Positions 26,623 through 34,713 of a DNA stretch of 64,000 nucleotides are shown here, piece by piece. The notes beneath the pieces were generated by a model. It did no database searches. It saw only the letters and a program-made list of their open reading frames with translations, and was not told the DNA's origin. Both the position numbers and the translations under genes were made by a program. The DNA comes from Streptomyces ferrugineus (lineage in GTDB: Bacteria > Actinomycetota > Actinomycetes > Streptomycetales > Streptomycetaceae). The first letter of the stretch is position 1. The number at the start of each line of letters is the position of its first letter. The DNA is taken from positions 4,712,001 to 4,776,000 of the forward strand of contig NZ_CP063373.1 of assembly GCF_015160855.1 (NCBI RefSeq). Direction: 5' to 3'.

Positions 26623-26642
26623 TACCTGTCGAGTGACAGGTA
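26623..26642. promoter_or_regulatory. Candidate operator of the guanidine/urea operon
   Basis: TACCTGTCGAGTGACAGGTA is an inverted repeat with 8-base arms (TACCTGTC/GACAGGTA) and a 4-base centre, 21 bases before the permease start codon. Its size fits a TetR-type dimer site, and the TetR gene at the end of the operon is the obvious candidate to bind it. Confidence 0.65.
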
Positions 26643-26819
26643 TTGCGATGGTGGGGCGGACTGGTCTCACTGCAGAGTCACGGGCGTTAACGTCGTGTAA
26701 CCGGTGCCGCTCGGGCGTGATGGACACCGTGACGCCGGCTGTCGCCCCGGGCGGCGTCAGCAGAATCGGGCTCGTCAGCGACTGGTGGCGAAGGCGGCGA
26801 GCACTGAGTTCTTCTCAGC

Positions 26820-27060
26820 AACGGTGCTGCGCCGGTTCGTCGATGGCACCCGGCTGGTCCGGCCGGGCCGCGAGCACGACACCACCTGGGCCCGGGCCCA
26901 CGGCCTGCTCGACGCCCTGAACCGGCTCTCCGCCACCCGGTCAAGAAGCCCAGAGGCGGTGAACTCGCCGAGCCCGCCGAGGCGTTCAACGCCGTGGTCC
27001 GAGACGCCCACGCCGTCGCCGAACGCGCCAACGCGCTGCTGAAGGTCACCTTCAAGGCGA
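26820..27060 (+). mobile_element. Decayed IS5-family transposase remnant
   Basis: Two blocks of an IS5-type (DDE_Tnp_4) transposase C-terminal half can be read: FVDGTRLVRPGREHDTTWAR with AHGLLDALNRL, and further on EAFNAVVRDAHAVAERANAL with LLKVTFKA. They are in different frames and the section between them is missing. No terminal repeats were recognised. It is unrelated in detail to the intact elements further right. Confidence 0.7.
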
Positions 27061-27179
27061 CATGCACGGTATGCAGCACGGGCTGCACTCCGCGCTCAAG
27101 CCTCGTCCGGCTGCTGAATCCCTCGCTCCACGCGTGCGATTGCCGCCAATTCTCCCGCTGCCGGATCGTCAGGAATTGC

Positions 27180-27480
27180 GAATGATCGCTCCGTATCTCC
27201 GGCCGGGCCATGAACCCGTCTCCGAAAGCTACCGAGGCGAGGGCAAAACCGACGCCAAGGACGCCGCCGTCATCGCCGACCAGGTCCGCGTGCGCCGCGA
27301 CCCGCACCCGCCCTCAGGACCTTGCTGACCGGCTACCAGACCCCAGCTGCCATCCGCCTGATCGGCGCCCAGCGGCAGGAGACCTGGCCGCGCACCCGCC
27401 ACGTCGTGCGCCGCGACCATCACGCCTTCGACGACCGCAGACGCGCCGAGGGCGAGGAACCAGTGGCTCCGTACCGTCCA
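27180..27480 (+). mobile_element. Decayed IS110-family transposase remnant
   Basis: The plus strand encodes SESYRGEGKTDAKDAAVIAD with QVRVRRD, the conserved DEDD-region start of IS110 transposases. A deletion brings LLTGYQTPAAIRLIGAQR, from the middle of the same family, directly after it in another frame. The C-terminal Ser-containing domain is gone. It lies directly after the IS5-type remnant, so one element may have inserted into the other before both decayed. Confidence 0.7.
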
Positions 27481-27547
27481 AACACACGAACCGAGGGCCG
27501 CCGCGTTCGAATCGTTCATGAGCTGCGGCAGCACCGCTCGCCGGTGC

Positions 27548-28399
27548 TCAGTGGCGGTACGCGGCTGTCGCGATCTCGATGAAGGACCGGATCAACGGGT
27601 TGGTGTCCCCTTCATTCCACACCGCCACCACTCGGCTCGGCGCCATGTCGATCAGCGGTACCACGGCCAACTCCGCGGGCAGGTCGTGTCCGAGCGGGGC
27701 CAGGCCGACGGTGCCGTTCCACAGCACGGCCTGCAGGCACTCCTGGACGGCACGCACCACGGGGCCCTCGCGCGGCCTGCCGCCGTTCCAGTACGACTGC
27801 CAGTCGGGGTCGGTTCCCTGCGGGAACTGAAACCAGCGGCGGTCGCTGAGGTCGGCCAGCCGCAGCCGGTCGCTGCGGGCCAGCGGATCATCGGCGCGCA
27901 GGACCACGCCGACCTGATCGGTCCGCAGCACACGCACCGTCAGGGCGGTCTCGTCGAACGGCGCTCGAGTCAAGGCGACGTCGACCGATCCGGCGCGCAG
28001 CCCGCACGTCGGGTCGGTCAGATCGGTGTCGCGGATGCGGATCTCGATGCCGGGGTGGCGCCGGCGGTAGGCGGCGGCCAGCCTGGTCACTCCCGGGTCG
28101 GTGCCGTCACCCAGGATGCCGACGGTGATGGTCGTGCCGCTGGCCGCCGCGCTCACGCGTTCACGGACGCGGTCGGCATGGTCGAGCAGGGCCCGCGCCT
28201 CGTCGAGCAGCACCGTGCCCACCGGCGTGAGCATGACGCCGACAGGCGAGCGGGCGAACAGCAGGGCGCCGACATCGGCCTCCAACTGCTTGATCGCCCG
28301 GCTCAGCGGCGGCTGGCTCATGTGCAGTCGGGTGGCGGCCCGGCCGAAGTGGAGTTCCTCGGCGACCGCCACGAAGTAGCGCAAGGTCCGCAGCTCCAC
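27548..28399 (-). CDS. LysR family regulator
   Basis: The start is GTG 28399 (VELRTLRYFVAVAEELHFGR). The N-terminal helix-turn-helix is AATRLHMSQPPLSRAIKQLE, and the effector domain covers residues about 90-283. It is divergent from the cupin remnant and the DoxX gene, and a T-N11-A palindrome lies 9 bases before its start. This is the usual LysR arrangement for autorepression and activation of the divergent genes. The effector is unknown. Confidence 0.88.
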   Translation of the reverse strand: MELRTLRYFVAVAEELHFGRAATRLHMSQPPLSRAIKQLEADVGALLFARSPVGVMLTPVGTVLLDEARALLDHADRVRERVSAAASGTTITVGILGDGTDPGVTRLAAAYRRRHPGIEIRIRDTDLTDPTCGLRAGSVDVALTRAPFDETALTVRVLRTDQVGVVLRADDPLARSDRLRLADLSDRRWFQFPQGTDPDWQSYWNGGRPREGPVVRAVQECLQAVLWNGTVGLAPLGHDLPAELAVVPLIDMAPSRVVAVWNEGDTNPLIRSFIEIATAAYRH

Positions 28400-28407
28400 G
28401 CTGCAAC

Positions 28408-28424
28408 GATACCCACCAGGTATC
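28408..28424. promoter_or_regulatory. LysR-type box
   Basis: GATACCCACCAGGTATC is an inverted repeat (GATACC/GGTATC, 5-base spacer) containing the T-N11-A pattern that LysR proteins recognise. It is in the 75-base gap between the divergent LysR gene and the cupin remnant. Confidence 0.65.
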
Positions 28425-28474
28425 GGCGCCGTGGGATAGGTCTTGGACACCGACAAGGCCCCGGCGGTGCACTC

Positions 28475-28863
28475 GTGAGCATGACCGAAGAAGCCGGCAG
28501 TCACACCGGGCACCGCCTCGCGATCGCCGAGTCCGTCCTCGCCCCACACACCCTGGGACCGCCCCAGCACCGCCACGCCCGACACGACGAGGGCTTCTAC
28601 ATCCTTTCCGGCGCTGCGACGCCACCGCGGGCACGCTCGTGATGGTTCCGCCCGGTACCTCGCACACCTTCGCCAACCTGACCGACCAACCCGCCGTCAT
28701 GCTCAGCACCTTCACCCCCGACCTGTACGTGCGGTACTTCCGAGCCCTTCAGGACGTGCTCGCCGACGGCCGGCGGCTGACGCCACAGGCCAACATCGAC
28801 ACGATGAACCGCTACGCGACCGAGCCGTGGCGCTTCCGCCCTTCGGCTGAAGGGGAATCATGA
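28475..28863 (+). pseudogene. Broken cupin-domain protein
   Basis: From GTG 28475 the frame encodes GSHTGHRLAIAESVLAPH and RHARHDEGFYILSG, the first half of a cupin with its metal-binding His/Glu motif. The frame then ends in PPRARS while another frame carries on with TAGTLVMVPPGTSHTFANLT and TFTPDLYVRYF. About one strand pair is missing at 28612-28630 and the usual N-terminal 25 residues are absent. The last bases overlap the start of the DoxX gene by 4, so the pair was once coupled. Confidence 0.78.
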
Positions 28864-29219
28864 ACATCGCCTATTGGATCATCGCGGGACTGCTCGCCCT
28901 CTTCTACTTCTACGCGGGCGCGATGAAGATGTTCCGCAGCCGCGATCAACTCCGACCGATGATGGCCTGGGTCGACCGCACGCCGTTGCCCGTCGTGAGA
29001 GCGCTGGGTGCGGTCGAAATGCTCGGCTCGACCGGACTGATCCTGCCGCCGCTGACCGGCATCGCTCCCTCGCTGGCGCCGGCCGCGGCCATCGGCTTCG
29101 TTCTCCTGCAGATCGGTGCGGTCGCCGTCCACCTGGCCGGCGAAGACCGCCGGATCGCACTCAACCTCGGGCTCATCGCCACCGCGGCCGTGACCATCTG
29201 GCTGGCCACCGGGCTGTGA
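28860..29219 (+). CDS. DoxX-like membrane protein
   Basis: This 119-residue protein has four membrane helices: IIAGLLALFYFYAGAMKMF, LGAVEMLGSTGLILPPLTGI, APAAAIGFVLLQIGAVAVHL and LGLIATAAVTIWLATGL. This is the DoxX-like pattern. Its ATG overlaps the stop of the broken cupin gene. Small DoxX proteins are linked to redox or thiol stress, but the function of this one is unknown. Confidence 0.85.
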   Translation: MNIAYWIIAGLLALFYFYAGAMKMFRSRDQLRPMMAWVDRTPLPVVRALGAVEMLGSTGLILPPLTGIAPSLAPAAAIGFVLLQIGAVAVHLAGEDRRIALNLGLIATAAVTIWLATGL

Positions 29220-29423
29220 CCGAGCGCAGTCACCCGGACGCCCCTGACGTCGGCTTCGAGGCCGTCGAGTCGGCTGGTCATCTCTGGGTCGCATTCGTTG
29301 GCGGACGGTGACCACAAAATCAATTCTTGACCTTGCCCAAAGGTGAAGGCCGACACTGCCTGTGGCGACCAAGCTGTCGAGCTGAGCGCCTGGCTCTGAC
29401 TGAATCCGGATGCGAGGACCCGC

Positions 29424-30125
29424 ATGGATGACGACGCTCTTCTGGCAGAGCAGATGGCCTACTACAGGGCCGGCGCGGCCGAATACGACCGGCCCTATGC
29501 GGAGTACGAAGACCTGCGGAGGCTGCTGGCTGTCGTCGATGACCTCCCGATTGCCGGGGATGTGCTGGAGTTGGCCTGCGGAACGGGCCAGTGGACCCCT
29601 CTACTCGCCGCGCGGGCGCGGTCAGTGACGGCTGTCGACGCGGCTGCGGAAGTGTTGGCCCTCGCTCGCGCGCGCACCGCATCCCCCACCGTGCAATTCC
29701 TTGAGGCGGACCTGTTCGCGTGGCAGCCGCCACGACGCTACGACACCGTGTTCTTCGCCTTCTGGCTCTCCCATGTCCCGCCGACGCGGTTGCCCGACTT
29801 CTGGAACTCCGTCGCCGCCGCGCTCGCGCCGGGCGGCAAAGCGATCTTCATCGACGACGGCCCCGCCGCAGCCGCGCAGGAGGAAGTCCTCGCGAACCAG
29901 CCGGCCCCGGCGGCGCTGCGCCGCCTCGATGACGGCAGCCAGTACCGCATCGTGAAGGTATTCCACGATGCCCAGACCCTCACTGACGACCTCACAGCGT
30001 TGGGGTGGTCGGTCGACATCCGGCCCAGGGGCGGGAACTTCATCGGCATTGCAGAACCGCCGACCACCCCAGGCCAAGAAGCGGCTCGGCCCGAGGCTGG
30101 GTGGTCTGTCGGTGGAGGCTGCTGA
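29424..30125 (+). CDS. Class I SAM-dependent methyltransferase
   Basis: The 233-residue protein has motif I VLELACGTGQWTPLLA, an acidic VTAVDAAAEVL strand, FLEADLFAWQPP and the post-motif APGGKAIFIDDGP. The N-terminus (EQMAYYRAGAAEYDRPYAEY) is typical of small-molecule methyltransferases. The C-terminal 20 residues (PEAGWSVGGGC) look unconserved and the end abuts the DUF1801 remnant. The substrate is unknown. Confidence 0.87.
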   Translation: MDDDALLAEQMAYYRAGAAEYDRPYAEYEDLRRLLAVVDDLPIAGDVLELACGTGQWTPLLAARARSVTAVDAAAEVLALARARTASPTVQFLEADLFAWQPPRRYDTVFFAFWLSHVPPTRLPDFWNSVAAALAPGGKAIFIDDGPAAAAQEEVLANQPAPAALRRLDDGSQYRIVKVFHDAQTLTDDLTALGWSVDIRPRGGNFIGIAEPPTTPGQEAARPEAGWSVGGGC

Positions 30126-30133
30126 GGCGTGTT

Positions 30134-30290
30134 TCAGAAGAGCAGGTCTCGCACCAGGTCGAAATCGATGTTCTCCGGTCTACGGAAACGCAGACAGCCC
30201 TTGCCCATGTCCTGTCCGGCCAGCCGCTCCTCGAACTCGTCCCGGACATCGCCGCGCATGAGGTAGAAGGAGATGTACTGCTCCTGGCTA
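30134..30290 (-). pseudogene. 3' part of an IS-disrupted DUF1801 gene
   Basis: Read leftwards from the IS edge, this encodes SQEQYISFYLMRGDVRDEF and MGKGCLRFRRPENIDFDL, ending at a TGA. This is the C-terminal half of a DUF1801 (YdhG-like) protein. The other part lies beyond three insertion elements at 33258-33353. Joining the two flanks and keeping one TA target copy restores a continuous frame through EIAFASQEQYISFYLMR. Confidence 0.85.
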
Positions 30291-31160
30291 AAGCGTGTTG
30301 CAGAACGCTGTGATCAGGCAGGCTGAACTGGGCGTTTGTCGCGTCTGGTCACGCGGTGAGGGCGAGGTTGTGCATGCGGGCGACGGCCTGAACGGCGTGA
30401 TGGAGGCCGTCGCCGCGCTGCCGGCAGTCACGCAGGATCTTGTAATTCTTCATCCGTCCGATCACATGCTCCACACGGGCGCGGACCTTGCGGTGCTCCG
30501 CGTTGTCCTCCTCTTCGCCCTTGAGTAGCGGCCGTCCGGGGCGTTTGCGGTGCGGGACGATCAGGCCGGTGTTGAGATAAGCGCCGTCGCCGAGCACCGT
30601 CACGCCTTCGCAGTGCTCGGCCAGTCCGGAGCGCCGCCAGGCGTGCGCGTCCGCGGTGGTGCCCGGCAGCGGACGGGCCGCGGCCACCACGAGCCGGGTG
30701 TCTGCGTCCACGATGACCTGCACGTTTGCTGAGAAACGGTAGTTACGCGAGGAGGCACCCACACCTCGGTCACGGACCGGGATGAGGGTGCCGTCCACGA
30801 TCCACAACCGCTCGACTGCCTCCTGCGGGGCACGTACCGGCTCGAGCGCGAGCAGCGGCCCCAGCCGCTGGATCACCCGGCACACGGTCGCCGGGGAGAT
30901 GCCGAACAGCGGGGCGAGCTGCCGCATCGTGAGGTTCGTGCGGTAGTAGACAGCCACCAGCAGCACCCGCTCGGCCAGCGGAAGCCGCCACGGACGACCC
31001 CACCCGCACCCCTCACCACCACGTTCCCGAACCGCCCTTAGCAGCCGCCCGAACTGCTCAGCCCGCAGACCGGTGAACGTCTCCACCCAGACCGGCTCAG
31101 CCCTCAACACCCCACCCATGCAAGGGAAATGCCCTGATCACAGCGTTCTGCAACACGCTT
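30291..31160 (-). mobile_element. IS5-family element, copy 1 (here called ISA)
   Basis: The element is 870 bases long with perfect 28-base terminal inverted repeats starting AAGCGTGTTGCAGAACGCTG. It is flanked on both sides by TA (30289-30290 and 31161-31162), the target duplication. It carries a single transposase gene. A second copy with an identical transposase protein is at 32388-33257 in the same orientation. Confidence 0.93.
30349..31119 (-). CDS. IS5-family DDE transposase (ISA copy 1)
   Basis: The 256 residues have an N-terminal helix-turn-helix (RTNLTMRQLAPLFGISPATV) and a DDE_Tnp_4 catalytic core. The likely active-site residues are Asp109 (LWIVDGTLIP), Asp178 (VLGDGAYLN) and Glu217 (ARVEHVIGRMKNYKIL). 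All three are present, and the gene looks intact and probably active. It catalyses cut-and-paste movement of the element at its 28-base terminal repeats. Confidence 0.93.
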   Translation of the reverse strand: MGGVLRAEPVWVETFTGLRAEQFGRLLRAVRERGGEGCGWGRPWRLPLAERVLLVAVYYRTNLTMRQLAPLFGISPATVCRVIQRLGPLLALEPVRAPQEAVERLWIVDGTLIPVRDRGVGASSRNYRFSANVQVIVDADTRLVVAAARPLPGTTADAHAWRRSGLAEHCEGVTVLGDGAYLNTGLIVPHRKRPGRPLLKGEEEDNAEHRKVRARVEHVIGRMKNYKILRDCRQRGDGLHHAVQAVARMHNLALTA

Positions 31161-31264
31161 TAAGGGCTGTCCCGCAAGTGTCGGATGAGTCGACAGTCTT
31201 CCAGGCTCGCGGCGAGGATGGGGGGCGTCGTCGATCCGTTTTAGCTCTTGCTAAGGGGCAGCTC

Positions 31265-31519
31265 GTGAGCCTGTCGTATCGAGCGCGTGTGGCTGCGCTT
31301 CTGGGGGACTCTCCGCTGACCTCGGAGGCTGTCATCACGGAAGTGCGCGACTTGCTCTCGCATGGCGAGGAGGCATTGGCGTTCGACACAATGTGCTCGT
31401 GGATCTATGAGGACGCCCTGCCCCTCACCCGGCAGTACCACGCTCGACTGGTGGCGCTGGCCACCGAGATGGGGACCCCGACGTCCGTGCAACGCCTCGA
31501 CGAGCTGTTGGTCGACTGA
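31265..31519 (+). CDS. MafI-family immunity-like protein inside ISB
   Basis: The GTG at 31265 gives an 84-residue protein: LLGDSPLTSEAVITEVRDLL, SHGEEALAFDTMCSWIYEDA and LPLTRQYHARLVALATEMG. The pattern of acidic helices with a central LAFDTMCSWIYEDALPL block matches my recall of MafI-type immunity proteins, which neutralise MafB polymorphic toxins. An in-frame GTG at 31178 could add 29 residues. No toxin gene is adjacent. The gene ends 29 bases before the ISB transposase, within the proposed ends of the element, so it appears to be cargo. Confidence 0.65.
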   Translation: MSLSYRARVAALLGDSPLTSEAVITEVRDLLSHGEEALAFDTMCSWIYEDALPLTRQYHARLVALATEMGTPTSVQRLDELLVD

Positions 31520-31548
31520 TATCAGCCTCTCGGTGATCTTGTTGAGGG

Positions 31549-32331
31549 ATGATCCTGTCCGTGGCTGGTGTGATTACGGCGTCGGAGCCGTCCTGGACAG
31601 CCCCGTTCACCGGGCTGAGCCCGCGGCAGTTCGGCAGGCTGCTCGCCGCGTTGCGGCGCGAGGGTGAGGACCCGGTTCGTAAGGGCCGGCCGTGGAGCCT
31701 GCCGCTGGAGGACCGAGTGCTGCTGGTCGCGGCATACTGGCGGACAAACCTGACGCTGCGGCAGCTTGCGCCGCTGTTCGGGGTGTCGAAGTCCGCGGCC
31801 GACCGCATCATCGACCACCTCGGGCCCTTACTCGCGCTCCAGCCCCGCAAGCGGTTCCGTAAGGACACGGTGCTGATCGTGGACGGCACCCTGGTCCCCA
31901 CCCGCGATCACAGCATTGCCGAGCAGTCCAAGAACTACCGGTACTCGACCAACCACCAGGTCGTCATCGACGCCGACACCTGCCTGATCGTCGTGGTCGG
32001 CCGGCCGGTCGTGGGCAACCGCAACGACTGCAAGGCGTGGGAGCTGTCCGGCGCGAAGTCCGCCGTCGGCCGCACCACCGTGATCGGCGATGGCGGCTAC
32101 CGAGGGACCGGTCTGGTCATCCCGCACCGCCGTGAGCGCGGCCAGGCTGAACTGCCGGTCTGGAAAGAGGAACACAATGCCTCCCACCGCAAGGTCCGCG
32201 CCCGCGTCGAGCACGTCTTCGCCCGCATGAAGAACTGGAAGATCCTCCGCGACTGCCGACTGAAGGGTGACGGCGTCCACCACGCAATGCTCGGCATCGC
32301 CCGCCTACACAACCTCTCGCTCGCGGGGTGA
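31549..32331 (+). CDS. IS5-family DDE transposase (ISB)
   Basis: The 260 residues resemble the ISA transposase (shared FTGL, RQFGRLL, RTNLT and RQLAPLFG blocks) but are clearly a different element. Asp112 (LIVDGTLVPTRD), Asp181 (IGDGGYRG) and Glu221 (ARVEHVFARMKNWKIL) form a complete DDE set. The helix-turn-helix is LRQLAPLFGVSKSAADRII. It carries at least one rare TTA leucine codon (in GPLLAL). It is probably functional. Confidence 0.92.
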   Translation: MILSVAGVITASEPSWTAPFTGLSPRQFGRLLAALRREGEDPVRKGRPWSLPLEDRVLLVAAYWRTNLTLRQLAPLFGVSKSAADRIIDHLGPLLALQPRKRFRKDTVLIVDGTLVPTRDHSIAEQSKNYRYSTNHQVVIDADTCLIVVVGRPVVGNRNDCKAWELSGAKSAVGRTTVIGDGGYRGTGLVIPHRRERGQAELPVWKEEHNASHRKVRARVEHVFARMKNWKILRDCRLKGDGVHHAMLGIARLHNLSLAG

Positions 32332-32387
32332 CACGGAAACAAGCAGGTCACCCAGCGCGGTAGAGGTCATTTACGGGACAACGCTTA

Positions 32388-33257
32388 AAGCGTGTTGCAG
32401 AACGCTGTGATCAGGCAGGCTGAACTGGGCGTTTGTCGCGTCTGGTCACGCGGTGAGGGCGAGGTTGTGCATGCGGGCGACGGCCTGAACGGCGTGATGG
32501 AGGCCGTCGCCGCGCTGCCGGCAGTCACGCAGGATCTTGTAATTCTTCATCCGTCCGATCACATGCTCCACACGGGCGCGGACCTTGCGGTGCTCCGCGT
32601 TGTCCTCCTCTTCGCCCTTGAGTAGCGGCCGTCCGGGGCGTTTGCGGTGCGGGACGATCAGGCCGGTGTTGAGATAAGCGCCGTCGCCGAGCACCGTCAC
32701 GCCTTCGCAGTGCTCGGCCAGTCCGGAGCGCCGCCAGGCGTGCGCGTCCGCGGTGGTGCCCGGCAGCGGACGGGCCGCGGCCACCACGAGCCGGGTGTCT
32801 GCGTCCACGATGACCTGCACGTTTGCTGAGAAACGGTAGTTACGCGAGGAGGCACCCACACCTCGGTCACGGACCGGGATGAGGGTGCCGTCCACGATCC
32901 ACAACCGCTCGACTGCCTCCTGCGGGGCACGTACCGGCTCGAGCGCGAGCAGCGGCCCCAGCCGCTGGATCACCCGGCACACGGTCGCCGGGGAGATGCC
33001 GAACAGCGGGGCGAGCTGCCGCATCGTGAGGTTCGTGCGGTAGTAGACAGCCACCAGCAGCACCCGCTCGGCCAGCGGAAGCCGCCACGGACGACCCCAC
33101 CCGCACCCCTCACCACCACGTTCCCGAACCGCCCTTAGCAGCCGCCCGAACTGCTCAGCCCGCAGACCGGTGAACGTCTCCACCCAGACCGGCTCAGCCC
33201 TCAACACCCCACCCATGCAAGGGAAATGCCCTGATCACAGCGTTCTGCAACACGCTT
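32388..33257 (-). mobile_element. IS5-family element, copy 2 (ISA)
   Basis: This is a second copy of ISA, same orientation, 2097 bases to the right of copy 1, with the same 28-base ends and an identical encoded protein. It is bounded by TA at 32386-32387 (shared with the right edge of ISB) and TA at 33258-33259. The apparent identity of the copies means recent duplication or gene conversion. Confidence 0.93.
32446..33216 (-). CDS. IS5-family DDE transposase (ISA copy 2)
   Basis: The 256-residue product is the same as that of copy 1, including the DDE residues Asp109, Asp178 and Glu217 and the helix-turn-helix near residue 60. Both copies are intact, so either could mobilise the other or the whole 30291-33257 stack. 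Confidence 0.93.
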   Translation of the reverse strand: MGGVLRAEPVWVETFTGLRAEQFGRLLRAVRERGGEGCGWGRPWRLPLAERVLLVAVYYRTNLTMRQLAPLFGISPATVCRVIQRLGPLLALEPVRAPQEAVERLWIVDGTLIPVRDRGVGASSRNYRFSANVQVIVDADTRLVVAAARPLPGTTADAHAWRRSGLAEHCEGVTVLGDGAYLNTGLIVPHRKRPGRPLLKGEEEDNAEHRKVRARVEHVIGRMKNYKILRDCRQRGDGLHHAVQAVARMHNLALTA

Positions 33258-33353
33258 TAGCGAAGGCGATCTCCGCGGAGCCGGCCCGCTCATACGCGGG
33301 CATGCCATACGCCATGACCTCGTCGACTCCCTCGAGTTCCGTCCGCGATCCTA
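33258..33353 (-). pseudogene. 5' part of the IS-disrupted DUF1801 gene
   Basis: Reading leftwards, the sequence encodes GTELEGVDEVMAYGMPAYER and AGSAEIAFA up to the TA at the edge of ISA copy 2. This is the N-terminal half of a DUF1801 domain, whose usual mark is the YGMPA block. No start codon lies between an upstream in-frame stop and this block, and about 30 N-terminal residues of the family are absent. The gene may therefore have been damaged already before the insertions. Confidence 0.8.
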
Positions 33354-33615
33354 TTCCGGCCTGGCAACGGTGATCTTTTCAAACAGGGCACCGGTTTCCG
33401 CCGTGGCCTGCCCTTGATTTCCTCACAAACGAAGTCGGAAGTCGGTGACATGCGGGCGCCGAATCTCGTGCTGATTAGGTGCCGGGAAAACACGCACGTG
33501 GGCTGCGTTCTGGCGTTCCTTCTGCCCGCGTGACCTGCCAGCTCGGCCAGAGGATATCCTCCTTGCCACTCGTCCAACCGAGGCTTTCGGTGGCCCTGGG
33601 ATGCGCGGAGGCCTG

Positions 33616-34512
33616 ATGGAACGACGCCAGCTTGAATACTTCATCGCGGTGGTCGAGCACGGCGGTTTCACGGCCGCGGCCACCGCGCTCCACGTCGCCC
33701 AGCCATCGCTGTCCCATGCGATCCGTACTCTGGAGCGCGAATTCGGGGGGAAGCTCTTCCACCGCCTCCCGCACGGTGTCGCTCTCACCGCGGCCGGCGA
33801 GGCGCTGGTCCGGCCGGCACAGCAGGTTCTGCGTGATCTGTCCACGGCTCGTTCGCTGGTCAGGGAAGTCCTCGGGCTCAGCGGCGGCCGGCTCGACATC
33901 GTCTCCCAGACGACCCTCTCGGTCGACCCGCTCGCCGGGATGCTGGGCCGCTTTCACCGCTTGCACCCGAAGGTCTCCATACGCGTCGTCGATCCGGAAC
34001 AGGGCCCTGCCGTGGCGCACATGGTCGCGGCCGGCCAGTGCGAGCTCGGCCTGGTGGACGCCTCCGTGCCCACCGCGGACCTGCGCGGTATCGATCTGCC
34101 GGAACAGGAGATGCACGTCGTGCTGCCCCCGGACCACCCGAGCGTGCCGGGTGACACCATCACCTCGCGTGAACTGGCCGCACTGGATCTGATCGTGACA
34201 CCACCGGGCACCGAGACCCGGGCGGCGGTGGACGAAGTGTGCACCGCGCTGGGTGTCGTACCGCGCATCACGGTGGAGACGGCACACCGCGCGATGATCG
34301 TCCCGCTGGTCCTCTCCGGTGTCGGCGCCGCACTGCTGCCGGCCTCCATGGCCCGGGACGCCGCGCTGCGCGGGGCCAGGATGCTGTCCCCCCGGCCGCG
34401 GCTGCTGCGTCACGGCCGGCTGGTCTGGCGATCCGGCCCGCTGTCGCCCGCCGCCGAGGCCTTCGTGGCCCTGGCGTCCTCACCCGAGCAGGACTCATCC
34501 CTGCAGGTATAG
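33616..34512 (+). CDS. LysR family regulator upstream of the sulfatase genes
   Basis: I choose ATG 33616 (MERRQLEYFIAVVEHGGF) because GGAGG lies six bases upstream; an ATG at 33601 would overlap that site. The helix-turn-helix is AAATALHVAQPSLSHAIRTLE, and the effector domain (about residues 90-298) includes RLDIVSQTTLSVDPLAGML and MHVVLPPDHP. A 12-base palindrome GAGGATATCCTC lies at 33550-33561. The gene precedes the sulfatase gene on the same strand by 201 bases and probably regulates it. Confidence 0.88.
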   Translation: MERRQLEYFIAVVEHGGFTAAATALHVAQPSLSHAIRTLEREFGGKLFHRLPHGVALTAAGEALVRPAQQVLRDLSTARSLVREVLGLSGGRLDIVSQTTLSVDPLAGMLGRFHRLHPKVSIRVVDPEQGPAVAHMVAAGQCELGLVDASVPTADLRGIDLPEQEMHVVLPPDHPSVPGDTITSRELAALDLIVTPPGTETRAAVDEVCTALGVVPRITVETAHRAMIVPLVLSGVGAALLPASMARDAALRGARMLSPRPRLLRHGRLVWRSGPLSPAAEAFVALASSPEQDSSLQV

Positions 34513-34713
34513 AAGTTTTCTACCGCCGTCATTCAAAACCGGTTCGCAGAAATCCAGGGCGTCTTGTTGACCGTTCTCGGTGGCGGCTGCCACTTTGACT
34601 GCGTTGCAGACAGGGTATTCCGGTCGCTGATGCTCGGCTGTATTTCGCCGGTGATTCTGTCGTGTTGCGAGGGCGTGATATTTCCCCCAGCGGGCACCGA
34701 ATCGGAGAAATGC

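Larger units (their letters stand above)
31163..32385 (+). mobile_element. IS5-family element with passenger gene (here called ISB)
   Basis: The proposed ends are imperfect 18-base inverted repeats (AGGGCTGTCCCGCAAGTG at left, AGCGTTGTCCCGTAAATG as the complement of the right end; 14 of 18 match). TA lies outside on both sides (31161-31162 and 32386-32387). The 1223-base length leaves about 385 bases before the transposase gene, and these hold a MafI-like gene. The right end follows the transposase stop by only 54 bases. The left boundary is inferred from the repeat match and the TA. Confidence 0.75.

Noticed and set aside
26602..26800. A guanidine riboswitch upstream of the permease gene
   Set aside because: I looked for paired hairpins with ACGR loops and for the conserved guanidine-I core on the minus strand and found neither. 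The only strong structure is the palindrome, whose loop sequence does not fit. A covariance search would settle it.
30291..33257. A composite transposon made by two ISA copies moving ISB as a unit
   Set aside because: Each element has its own TA on both sides, which is best explained by three separate insertions. Movement as a unit remains possible later but is not needed to explain the sequence.
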